Of a DNA stretch of 64,000 nt, positions 25,404-34,148 are shown in pieces (within the stretch, counting starts at the first letter, position 1; every line of letters starts with the position of its first letter). The translations under genes were made by a program, and so were the position numbers. The notes beneath the pieces are model-generated. The model searched no databases and was not told the origin of the DNA. It saw only the letters and a list, made by a program, of their open reading frames with translations. The stretch is taken from contig CAZWAP010000002.1 of assembly GCA_964632005.1 (NCBI GenBank), forward strand, positions 1 to 64,000. The letters run 5' to 3'. The DNA comes from CAZWAP01 sp964632005 (GTDB taxonomy: Bacteria; Planctomycetota; Phycisphaerae; Sedimentisphaerales; Anaerobacaceae).

Positions 25404-25430
25404 TTATCGATTCGCGCCGGATAAACTTAA
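25404..25430 (-). promoter_or_regulatory. FliA (sigma-28)-like promoter of fliD
   Basis: Minus-strand TTAAGTTT-N11-ATCGATAA, 84 nt before the fliD ATG. Its -35 half is identical to that of the flagellin promoter and the spacer is again 11. This separates fliD from the glycosylation island that ends at 25531. No other feature was seen in 25321-25530. Confidence 0.72.
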
Positions 25431-25530
25431 CCATTTATCGGGAACTAACTTGCGCCGCTTCCATCCGGGTCGGAGCGGCACGCGTACGCCGGGAATCTCT
25501 GCGTCGGCCGAGCTGCCGGCCCGATCAACT

Positions 25531-28242
25531 TCAAAAGAGCTTTTGCCTGTAATAGTCGCCGTATGCCCTGAAATGCCGCCCGCAGTTGCCCGATGCACCC
25601 TCTGCATGCCGATAAAAGGTACGCATCAGGTACTCGTAGTATCGGCGGCGCCTGGTATGCTCATCTTTGATGCCGGCGATCTGAGGACACAATACGCCGG
25701 GTGGATAGGCCGAGACCATATCGTTGAGCGCAGAGGCCATTATGCGATTGCGCACTTCGAAATTCTGGGAGCTGCTGCCCGGACGCCTCCTGTAAAAGTA
25801 GGTCGGGTTGTCCTCGACCCGCAGGAAGGTTATCTTCAACGCGTTCTTACAAAGAAATACAAAATCCTCAACGGAATCCACGTCGTCGTATCCACCGATC
25901 CTGCGATACATAGCCCTGCTCTTGAGGCTGCCAGCATTGGGGATCGGGCCGTATGCTTTACCAAAGAGGAATGCCGGCAGCGTCGTGGGGTCGGAAAAAT
26001 CGGGATAACTCCACCGCTGAGCGGTGCAATTGCCGGCTGCGTCCACCAGGGTGAGACTACCTGGATAGAAATAGTCAATCTGCGGGTGCTCTACCGCGTA
26101 CGCGACCATCTTCTCGAGATACTCCGGCTCTATGAAGTCGTCGGAATCAACGCAAAGCAAGTACTCGCCCCTGGCCTCGGCGATAACCCTGTTTCTGGCC
26201 GAAGCACAGTTTCTGTGCGGAGTACGTATGTAACGAATCCTCGGGTCGGAGTAGGAGGTAATTATCTCGGCGGTCCCGTCGGTGCTGCCGTCATCGACTA
26301 ACACCAGTTCGAAGTTCTTGTACGTCTGTGCCAACACAGAGTCAATCGCCTGTTTTATGAAGCTTTCGGAGTTGTAGGCAACCATCTCGACGGTAACAAG
26401 AGGTAGGCTTCTCGAAACCCTGTGCCTTCGGATAAGCTCAAAAAGCTTGTCGAATTGAACATCCACATTGGCCGCGAGCCAGATGACTGCATCTTCAGTG
26501 CTCCACCGGTCCGCAGCCGAAGGCCAGTTCACGCCGTCCAGCATCCGGTTTTCGTAAAGCTTTGAGAGTATGACAAGGTACTGCTCGAGGTCTTCGTGTT
26601 TCAGGCGGGCCTCTTCAAGCGCCCGACGGAACAGCGTCGCGAAGCTGCAACCGGTGCGCCTGGCCTGGGCATGGCACCTGCGCTTAAGCGCATTTATCCT
26701 CGCCTTGACCCTGGACATTATAGCGATATTTACTTTCTCGCGCGACCGGGATATCGAGTCGGGCACTTCCCGATAAAGGTATAGACACTCATCCACGAAC
26801 CTGAGCGGCGCGACCTCCTCCATTTTGTACACGATGTCAACATCCTCAGCATACAGAATGTTCTGGTCGTAGCCATCGGTCTTCAGATAGTCACGGAGCT
26901 TGAACGTCTTGAAGTGACTTACCACAGGTGCGTCAAGGGTAGAGCCGCCCGGCGGTATCGCCCTGCAGAAGCCGATCCCCTTGCGATTGAGATGCGCATC
27001 GCACAATACGAACTGGGAATATATCAGGCCGCAATCCGGATGACTCTTATGTTCGTTGTACATCCTATCGACGGCCTGCGGCAGGAGGCAGTCGTCACTG
27101 TCCAGGATGCCGAAGTACTCCGACCGGACGTTTGCAATGCCGGTTTCCAGCGCAGCGGTATAACCGCGATTTGTTTCGTGGCGAACGAGCCTTATCCGCC
27201 TGTCGCGGAGGTATCGCTCGATCACCTCCAGGGACCCGTCCGTGGAGCAATCGTCAACTATGATCAGCTCCCATCGGCTGAAAGTCTGGCGCAGAACCGA
27301 TTCTATGGCCTGGCTGACGTAGGGGGCATTGTTGTAATTGGCCATCACAATGGAAAATGCGGGTTCGAACTCCTCCCTGTCCGCAGCCCTGCAGCCGGAA
27401 TCTACAAAACCATCAAAGTACAGTTCCACTTCCTGGTGGCAGGAGTCGGGAACGAAGCCGCAATACTTACCGACGTCGACCCTGGCTCCTGCCTCGAAGA
27501 TCCGTGCCAGTCCATCCACGGAATAATTCTCGTCAGCGCCGGCGCGATTATTCCAGGTCGTCTGAACAACGTTGAGAGGTGCGCAAAAGGCGACCGAGCT
27601 CTCGAAGCAGAGCAGCTCGTCTCTTAGGTCTCGATAGAAGTGCGAGTTGGCGGCCATTGCTGCTTCGAGAGTGTTTGGATTGCTGAATTCCAACTTTCTG
27701 AGTAGCGGCAAGATCTCGGCGGCGCGGTAAACCGAGCTCGAGACCTCCAGCGGATAGCCGAAGTCGTACTCGGCCACTGTCCAGTCGTACTTCAGTATCC
27801 GAGGCCCGGCCTGCTCGAACACAGGCAAGCTCTGTCTGGCGTCCCGTGTATAGCAATAGACGGTGTTCCGGCCCAACCTCAGTGAAAACCCGATCGCGCG
27901 CGGGCTGCTCCGTAAGGCCTCGATGACCTCGCCGATACTAAAATCACCCACGAACAGGTTATCATCGACAAGAAACAACACGTAGCCAAACCGGCCTATG
28001 GCTGCGAGGACCTGCTCCTTGAAATCGACCTCTTGAACAAAGGATACGTCCTCGAATCTTGCTTTAAGCCTGTCGTACTGCCGAGCGTGCAGGCAGCTCG
28101 AAGTTCTGTACAAGACCACGAGTTTGATTCGGCCGGGGTCCAGGCAGTGCAGAAAGAAGGACTCTATGGCCGCCTGGAGCTGTAAGGCCCGGTCCTTGCT
28201 GAATAAAAGAGCTACCATGCTATCTACTACATTTGGGCTCAT
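25531..28242 (-). CDS. Three-domain glycosyltransferase with two GT2 modules
   Basis: A 903-residue protein with three parts. Residues about 8-260 are a divergent GT-A-like domain (MVALLFSKDRALQLQAAIES, then VDDN as a possible DxD-type site). About 295-540 is a GT2 domain (FSIVMANYNNAPYVSQAIES, IIVDDCSTDGS, LDSDD). About 620-890 is a second GT2 domain (LVTVEMVAYNSESFIKQAID, VLVDDGSTDGT, VDSDD). Both GT2 modules keep the nucleotide-sugar aspartates, so each could act. ATG 28242 follows the upstream gene by 31 nt; ATG 28218 is also possible. It is the last gene of the glycosylation island. Sugar specificity is not readable. Confidence 0.82.
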   Translation of the reverse strand: MSPNVVDSMVALLFSKDRALQLQAAIESFFLHCLDPGRIKLVVLYRTSSCLHARQYDRLKARFEDVSFVQEVDFKEQVLAAIGRFGYVLFLVDDNLFVGDFSIGEVIEALRSSPRAIGFSLRLGRNTVYCYTRDARQSLPVFEQAGPRILKYDWTVAEYDFGYPLEVSSSVYRAAEILPLLRKLEFSNPNTLEAAMAANSHFYRDLRDELLCFESSVAFCAPLNVVQTTWNNRAGADENYSVDGLARIFEAGARVDVGKYCGFVPDSCHQEVELYFDGFVDSGCRAADREEFEPAFSIVMANYNNAPYVSQAIESVLRQTFSRWELIIVDDCSTDGSLEVIERYLRDRRIRLVRHETNRGYTAALETGIANVRSEYFGILDSDDCLLPQAVDRMYNEHKSHPDCGLIYSQFVLCDAHLNRKGIGFCRAIPPGGSTLDAPVVSHFKTFKLRDYLKTDGYDQNILYAEDVDIVYKMEEVAPLRFVDECLYLYREVPDSISRSREKVNIAIMSRVKARINALKRRCHAQARRTGCSFATLFRRALEEARLKHEDLEQYLVILSKLYENRMLDGVNWPSAADRWSTEDAVIWLAANVDVQFDKLFELIRRHRVSRSLPLVTVEMVAYNSESFIKQAIDSVLAQTYKNFELVLVDDGSTDGTAEIITSYSDPRIRYIRTPHRNCASARNRVIAEARGEYLLCVDSDDFIEPEYLEKMVAYAVEHPQIDYFYPGSLTLVDAAGNCTAQRWSYPDFSDPTTLPAFLFGKAYGPIPNAGSLKSRAMYRRIGGYDDVDSVEDFVFLCKNALKITFLRVEDNPTYFYRRRPGSSSQNFEVRNRIMASALNDMVSAYPPGVLCPQIAGIKDEHTRRRRYYEYLMRTFYRHAEGASGNCGRHFRAYGDYYRQKLF

Positions 28243-28273
28243 AATCGGCTGTCGGGGCCTGCAAGACCGCCCT

Positions 28274-31200
28274 TCAGTAGTCCTCCACGGATTCAAATGC
28301 CCTGATTATGCTCAAGAGTCTGTTTACGTACGTATGATGGTCTCTGACGATCTGCTGCTGTCGGCGGGTGATTTCCCTGTAGGTCCTGGCCGGCAGGCTC
28401 AGCGCGTTGTCGATCAGCTCTTCTATGCTGCTGCCCTCGACGGTGCAGCCGGCAAATATTTCGCCAAACTTCCTGACGTTTGAGATACCGAGCTGGCCGT
28501 AGGATATGTTCTTCCACATCCGACAGGGAAGGTAGTCATTCTCCACCTGCCACCTGCCCGCGATGGCCGGCGCGATGAGCGAATTGCGAACGTATCGGAT
28601 ATTCAACGAATCGGAAATACCCTGCAGATGGATGAACCTGATGTTCCTCCTGGCCAGAACGTCTCTCAAAGTTTCAATCTCGTTGACGTTTCCGCGGCCC
28701 AGCGCGTCGTTCCAGACACTACCCACCCAGAAAACGATGTTGGATGACGGCCGGCAGAGCGGCTCTTGAAATTCGCAGGCAAGTAGATCCGTCGCCCAGG
28801 GCTGATACAGGGTCCGGGTCTCGCGATCGAAGAATGTCACCAGGTCCCACTTTTGGCCTGCCCGCTCGGCCGAGGCGGTATATGTCCTGAGCCTGATGTT
28901 CCTGGAAGGCTCGATCGCCCGATGAATATCTTCCGGGCAGTTGTGCAGGCAGTAATAGACGCGAGGTTTTACGGGCATATTGAGACTCGCGACGTCCACG
29001 GCAATGACCAGGTCATTCTCTCGAATCGCGGGGGCATTTTCTTTCGAGTCGTCAACCCAGGCGACCGGGATTCCAAGCTTCTCCAGCGTATTGAAGAAGT
29101 GGCGGTGGATGTGTGCGTGGGTATGCTGCTGGGTCTTGAGCCCCCAGACGACGACCTTGTTGAATCTCCGGAGCCTTCGCCGCAGGTCATTTTCGCAACC
29201 GTCCCGGCGGCGCTTGATACGACGGCTGGACGAGACGGCGGTTATGGGCCTGGCAGTTGCGGAGCAGGCCCAGGGCGAGTCATCAGGCATCACTGGCCCA
29301 CCAAGCACCGCGGAATCATCCGGCCGTGCCAGCCCGAGGTCCGCTTCCATCAGGCCGTCCCTGCTCTGACAAGCCGCCTCGGCGACGGCAACTGCCGAAG
29401 GCTGCGCCGCCTGGACCAACAAATCCAAAGCCGGCTCGAAGTCCGGTGCCAACCTGAGGACGGCCGCCGATGCCTTCTCGGCTAAGGTAACGTCGGCGCA
29501 CTGGTGTGCGGCCCTGGCGAGAAACCACAAGACCTGCCGGTGGTCACAACCCGACTTGACCGCCTCGATGAACTTCTGCTCGGCCTCAAAAAACACACCC
29601 CGCTGAAACCACGCAAGGCCCTGCCAGAAATACTCTATCCCACAGTCAACCACCTGCAGATCAGCTGGCGCTTCGAATGCCTCACGGAGATCCTCTTGCC
29701 ACAACAGGCGCATCGGCCTGGGCGGTTGATCTCCGACAATATGACCCCAGCGTCTCCGACACAACTCAATATCGGCACCGCTCAGGGCCATATTGGCAAG
29801 TTTCTGAGCGTCAAGCCGATTGTTGCGGGTGACGAAACAGCCGGGCAGCGGAATCAGCTGCAGACCCTCTTGGTAAAGCCTGTAGCAAAAGTCGGTATCG
29901 GCACAGTAGAAGCGGTAGTCTCCGCAAAACCCTCCGACTTGCCGAAAATGCTCCAGCTTCACCAGCCCATAATTCATCAGGAGCTTCATACCGCTGGCGA
30001 AATCGATGCCGAACTCAGACCACTCGGGGCTGGTTGGTCGGATGTTCCGGTAGAAGAAAATCCCGCCGGCCACATTATCCTTTTGCCTCTCGAGCAAGTC
30101 GATCGCACGGGCTACGGCGTCCCGGTGGAAGACGATATCGTCGCTGGCGTACATTGCCCATTTTCCGACGGCCCTGGCGAAGCCGAAGTTGAACAGCTCA
30201 GGCCAGGAGTGTTTACCGGGCCCCAGAGAGCGCGATTCGTCGTAGATGCTTCGCACGCCGTGGTTTTGCAGGACGTTGAGGGTCTCGTCGGACGAGCCGC
30301 CTTCGACGGCGATGACCTCGTACGCAACGCCAGCCGTGGCCTCCTCAAGGCTGTTGAGCATCTGATCCAGGAGCCCGGCCCTGTTCTTCGTACAAAGAAC
30401 GATGCTCAGATCATATTGAGCTTGTCCCCGCTGTTGGTGATGTATCGGGGCCCGGCTACCGGCCGGTACCCGGCTTGCGGCCCTGGAGAGGGACGGCTTT
30501 GGCGAGAAGGCAGATTTTTCGTACGTTATCTTCTCCGAGTGTGCGCCGAGAAACTCGACGACAGCGGGCAAGATGATCCCGACCGACATCTGGGTCGTGT
30601 CATCTATCCCCTTTTCTCTCAAGTACCGGCGATGGTGGTTTGCGAACGTCCTTCCCAGAGCCGCCCAGGGGCTCCGAGGGGCTTCGGCCATATCCCTGTC
30701 GATACGCGGGCGTAAATGGCCGAAGAGCTTCTTGGCCAGCACCAGCCACTCGTCCTTATCCCACTTGGAGGGATGCCTGATGTGGTACGCAAACGGGGAA
30801 ATCAACCTTTTCGTGGCAAAGCCCTCAAGTATCGAAACTAAAGGCACCCAGTGGTCCCACCACGGCAGTCCAATACGGAACTCCGAGGGCGGAAAGCACG
30901 GTATCAGGGACCTGTCAAAAAAGAAAAAGTCAAAGCCGGTCTGGCAAGGCTCTCCCTGAAGCTCGTCAAGAGAATCGACATCCGTCCTCGGTCCGTAAAC
31001 CAGGCCGTCCAGTGCGTGGCTCTCTATAAACGGGACGATGGGCTGATCCGAAATAAGGTGTATGTCGGAATTGACGATGCCGCAGATGCGAGAACGCTGC
31101 GACCGAAAGTATCTGAGGAATTCATCGAAATACACCAAGGGCCTGCCGTAGCTGTCCCCGGCCTCCCGCCGGACCTCCACGAACCTGACGTCAGGAAAGA

Positions 31201-32620
31201 CCTCTCGCAGCGCGCTGATTTCGTCCGGGCAGTTCAGGGACACGACATCGAAGCCGAGCTTTCTCCAGCTATCGACGGCGGTCCTCTGGGTCTCGATATC
31301 CCCCGGCGCAATGCTTGTAGCTATAGTAATACGGGTATCAATCGGCCCGCCGGGCGATTTCCGAACCGTATCCTGCGGCGCTGTGATACGCCTGGCGCTG
31401 TCCCGTCCCAACACAACTGGAGTCGCTTCGACCCCGGCTCGACGTCCGACCGTAATCACCTGCACACCGTCAAGGTCAACGAACCTATCGAACTCCGCCG
31501 CCCAAGCCGGCTGTCCGGGCGACGGATTCCACGCCGAGCTCGGTTGTATGAAGATACGTGCCACCTCGGACGAACAGGAAAAGCTCCTGTGCAGAGCCTC
31601 GGCGAGCACTTCCGGGGCAACGTCTCTTACACAACAGGCACGCGTGTAGCGACAATTCCAGTTGCATCCGAAACATTCCAGGGGCAAAGAAGCAATGGAG
31701 CTCAGCGGCGAATAGGGCATAAACCGGCCGAAGTGCCCGCCGCCCAAGAGAATAACGTTGGGCGTCCCGACGGCGCAGCAGATATGGGCCAGGCCCGTCT
31801 CGGCCCCTACAGCCAGCCTGCATCGTCTGAGCACCGCAGCGGATTGCAGGATAGTGGTTTTGCCGCTCAAATCTACTGACTTTGTCCCGGCCCGGTCCAG
31901 GTTTCTCTGATTAATCGGGCCATCCTGCGCGGTGCCCAGCGCCACTATCTGCAGATCGTTTGTCCTGCAGAACTCGTATAGCGCTTCGCCGTATCCTTCA
32001 TACAGCCGGCAGTCATACTGGGCGCCCGCGAACAACGCGATCGTCTTCGATGGATCCAGCCCGCTCTCCTGAAAGACCCTTTCGGCGAACTCCTCATCCT
32101 GGGCGGTGGTCCAAATCATCGGCATCAGGGCGTCCACCCTGATGCCCAGGCCTGCAAGAAAGTCCCCGTGCCGCTCGAGCTCAAGCTTGTGCTGGCCGGG
32201 GCTCGGCAGCAGGTCGGTAAAGAATTGGTTGTGCAAGTCCCTCAGCTCGGCTGAGATGTTGCACAGGTCGCCCTGCAGTGCAACGCGGCGGTCCGCCCCG
32301 CACTTTATCGCAAACCAATCGGCCAGCGCCTCACGCGAGTAAACGGAATTCAGAGACAGCTCCGGCTTGGACATCCGGAGGCGGTCTGTGATCTCCTGCC
32401 TGTACCGTTCGTCCTTCAAAGCTCTGGGCTTGTCAAGGCCTACCACATCATCCACGTATGGACAGGCCAGATACAGCGGCACGATATGCTCCCGGCACAG
32501 CACCGTGATCCGCGCCTGCGGATATTCCCGACGGATATGTGGCAGCATCGAAGCCGAAAGTACCGCGTCACCTATCGAGTCTATCCTGACCCAGAGTATG
32601 TTTGTGACCTCACCTTTCAT
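28274..32620 (-). CDS. Giant GT9-GT2-TPR-GT multidomain glycosyltransferase
   Basis: A 1448-residue fusion. Residues 6-345 form a GT9 (ADP-heptosyltransferase-type) domain: LWVRIDSIGDAVLSASMLPH and LLGGGHFGRFMPYSPL. About 430-690 is an unassigned domain (ITIATSIAPGDIETQRTAVD). About 734-990 is a GT2 domain (DLSIVLCTKNRAGLLDQMLN, ASDDIVFHRDAV). About 994-1075 is TPR-like. About 1125-1448 is a further GT-B-like domain (KVVVWGLKTQQHTHAHIHRH, CRMWKNISYGQLGISNVRKF). GGGGTGAG precedes the ATG, 3 nt after the upstream gene. It may perform several successive steps on one glycan, which is inference. Confidence 0.8.
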   Translation of the reverse strand: MKGEVTNILWVRIDSIGDAVLSASMLPHIRREYPQARITVLCREHIVPLYLACPYVDDVVGLDKPRALKDERYRQEITDRLRMSKPELSLNSVYSREALADWFAIKCGADRRVALQGDLCNISAELRDLHNQFFTDLLPSPGQHKLELERHGDFLAGLGIRVDALMPMIWTTAQDEEFAERVFQESGLDPSKTIALFAGAQYDCRLYEGYGEALYEFCRTNDLQIVALGTAQDGPINQRNLDRAGTKSVDLSGKTTILQSAAVLRRCRLAVGAETGLAHICCAVGTPNVILLGGGHFGRFMPYSPLSSIASLPLECFGCNWNCRYTRACCVRDVAPEVLAEALHRSFSCSSEVARIFIQPSSAWNPSPGQPAWAAEFDRFVDLDGVQVITVGRRAGVEATPVVLGRDSARRITAPQDTVRKSPGGPIDTRITIATSIAPGDIETQRTAVDSWRKLGFDVVSLNCPDEISALREVFPDVRFVEVRREAGDSYGRPLVYFDEFLRYFRSQRSRICGIVNSDIHLISDQPIVPFIESHALDGLVYGPRTDVDSLDELQGEPCQTGFDFFFFDRSLIPCFPPSEFRIGLPWWDHWVPLVSILEGFATKRLISPFAYHIRHPSKWDKDEWLVLAKKLFGHLRPRIDRDMAEAPRSPWAALGRTFANHHRRYLREKGIDDTTQMSVGIILPAVVEFLGAHSEKITYEKSAFSPKPSLSRAASRVPAGSRAPIHHQQRGQAQYDLSIVLCTKNRAGLLDQMLNSLEEATAGVAYEVIAVEGGSSDETLNVLQNHGVRSIYDESRSLGPGKHSWPELFNFGFARAVGKWAMYASDDIVFHRDAVARAIDLLERQKDNVAGGIFFYRNIRPTSPEWSEFGIDFASGMKLLMNYGLVKLEHFRQVGGFCGDYRFYCADTDFCYRLYQEGLQLIPLPGCFVTRNNRLDAQKLANMALSGADIELCRRRWGHIVGDQPPRPMRLLWQEDLREAFEAPADLQVVDCGIEYFWQGLAWFQRGVFFEAEQKFIEAVKSGCDHRQVLWFLARAAHQCADVTLAEKASAAVLRLAPDFEPALDLLVQAAQPSAVAVAEAACQSRDGLMEADLGLARPDDSAVLGGPVMPDDSPWACSATARPITAVSSSRRIKRRRDGCENDLRRRLRRFNKVVVWGLKTQQHTHAHIHRHFFNTLEKLGIPVAWVDDSKENAPAIRENDLVIAVDVASLNMPVKPRVYYCLHNCPEDIHRAIEPSRNIRLRTYTASAERAGQKWDLVTFFDRETRTLYQPWATDLLACEFQEPLCRPSSNIVFWVGSVWNDALGRGNVNEIETLRDVLARRNIRFIHLQGISDSLNIRYVRNSLIAPAIAGRWQVENDYLPCRMWKNISYGQLGISNVRKFGEIFAGCTVEGSSIEELIDNALSLPARTYREITRRQQQIVRDHHTYVNRLLSIIRAFESVEDY

Positions 32621-32623
32621 CGC

Positions 32624-34087
32624 TCACCCCACAAGGGCTTCAGATGACATATCACGGTCGGGCAACCGCCCGCCCTGCTCCAGAATCGCCAGGCATCCCC
32701 TGTCCCGCGGACACTGCTTGAGCGCGCGCCGGGCAATACCCAGAGCCTGCCGGCATCGTTTGTTGTCGAGATAGCACCGGGCCAGTTCGCACATAGCGGT
32801 CAGGCAGGAAGGCTCGACAGCCAAGGCCTGCTGCCATAGCAGGTGGGCCTGGTCAATCTGCCCGCGCGATTTCAACAGTGCAGCGGCTCGAAGCAATGCC
32901 CCCAGGTCGTTTCTCCAACGGGCCAAATAAGAATCAAGATCACCGACGACTTCCGAGGCAATCCGCTGCCGTTCTGCCCTCACCTGCGGCGCTCTACGTA
33001 TTATCTGCTCAATACCCAAACGCAGGTTCTGGCAAAAGGCTTCTTCCGAGAAGTCACGCACGGCGGCCTGCCTGGCCTTTATCGAATGCTCGTAATGCCA
33101 CCGGGCCGGCCTGTTCATAACCTCACGGACAACCCGTGCAACCTCTTCGACGGAATCTTCCTCCAGCATGACCCCGAACCCGTCCACATCTATAGTAGTA
33201 CCCTGGGTGATAATCGGGATCAAGCCCTGGTTCATACACTCCACAACGCTGCCAGGAGAACCCTCCGCGCACGATGCAAGAATCGTGCAGTTACATCTGT
33301 TCATAAGCTCGTAGAACAACGGGGACCTAAGATCGACCCAACCGACCAGATGTATGTTCGCCGAGCGGGTGAGGTCCTGCCTGTAAACCTCCAGAAAGGC
33401 CGGCTCCATCCGCCCGGCGCACCACAGCTCCGCGTCCAATCCCATGAACGCCTCAAGCAGCAGGTCCAGCCCCTTGTGAATACTCCCGGAAGAGCCGAAA
33501 TACAGGAACTGTCTTCGTCCGGCTTCAAAATCCTTCTTGCTGGGGTCGTACGTATTATCCCTATACACGCCGTTGTTGAGGACAAAGGCAAGGGGAAAGT
33601 GCCCGTAGCTTTCCGCGGCGACTGCGTTGCCCAGACATATAATTCCATCGGCATCGTGACAGGCGAACTCTTCGCTGAACTCTATCCAGCGGTCGTACGG
33701 AAGGCGCACGCCGTGCTGCCTCTCGAACCGATCAAACCGCTCGGCCTCACGCCGATTAAACTGCTTCCAGTACAGACTCGTCGAGAAGTAAATCTTTACC
33801 GCGTCACCGACGACGTTCCTGCTGAGGTACTCCCAGTTGGCGCCGGCGTGTCCAAGGAAAAGGTCGTAGTCCTTATCGCTTTCGAAGTCCTGACACGTCC
33901 AGTCGATCAAGTCTACGGTGTAGCCCATCTGCACGAGAACTTTGACGATGCTTCGGGCGATGCCAGCATTGCTGAACATATGCTGCTGGTAGTGCGGCCC
34001 TAACCTGACCGGCGCGGTGATATACGAGACCAGGGCGTTTTTCCCTCGCCTGCGCTGAAGATCACAATCTCGCACGTATTTCGCCAT
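32624..34087 (-). CDS. GT4-type glycosyltransferase with C-terminal TPR
   Basis: A 487-residue protein. Residues about 20-360 are a GT-B glycosyltransferase (NAGIARSIVKVLVQMGYTVD; FLYFGSSGSIHKGLDLLLEA; the family 4 region CAEGSPGSVVECMNQGLIPI). About 385-470 is TPR-like (RAAALLKSRGQIDQAHLLWQ and ARCYLDNKRCRQALGIARRA). ATG 34087 or GTG 34090 may be used. Co-transcription with its neighbours is likely (gaps of 3 and 61 nt). The SEGSP-type motif marks a retaining GT4 fold; the substrate is unknown. Confidence 0.83.
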   Translation of the reverse strand: MAKYVRDCDLQRRRGKNALVSYITAPVRLGPHYQQHMFSNAGIARSIVKVLVQMGYTVDLIDWTCQDFESDKDYDLFLGHAGANWEYLSRNVVGDAVKIYFSTSLYWKQFNRREAERFDRFERQHGVRLPYDRWIEFSEEFACHDADGIICLGNAVAAESYGHFPLAFVLNNGVYRDNTYDPSKKDFEAGRRQFLYFGSSGSIHKGLDLLLEAFMGLDAELWCAGRMEPAFLEVYRQDLTRSANIHLVGWVDLRSPLFYELMNRCNCTILASCAEGSPGSVVECMNQGLIPIITQGTTIDVDGFGVMLEEDSVEEVARVVREVMNRPARWHYEHSIKARQAAVRDFSEEAFCQNLRLGIEQIIRRAPQVRAERQRIASEVVGDLDSYLARWRNDLGALLRAAALLKSRGQIDQAHLLWQQALAVEPSCLTAMCELARCYLDNKRCRQALGIARRALKQCPRDRGCLAILEQGGRLPDRDMSSEALVG

Positions 34088-34148
34088 CACTTCAAGATGT
34101 TTACCGGTGAATAACTTGCGATATCCGTCTCTGGCCCCCGGGCCTTGT

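Noticed and set aside
26914..27627. Plus-strand open frames across the glycosylation island (for example also 29504-30715 and 32843-34003)
   Set aside because: They mirror well-supported minus-strand glycosyltransferases and have no domains, operon order or ribosome sites.
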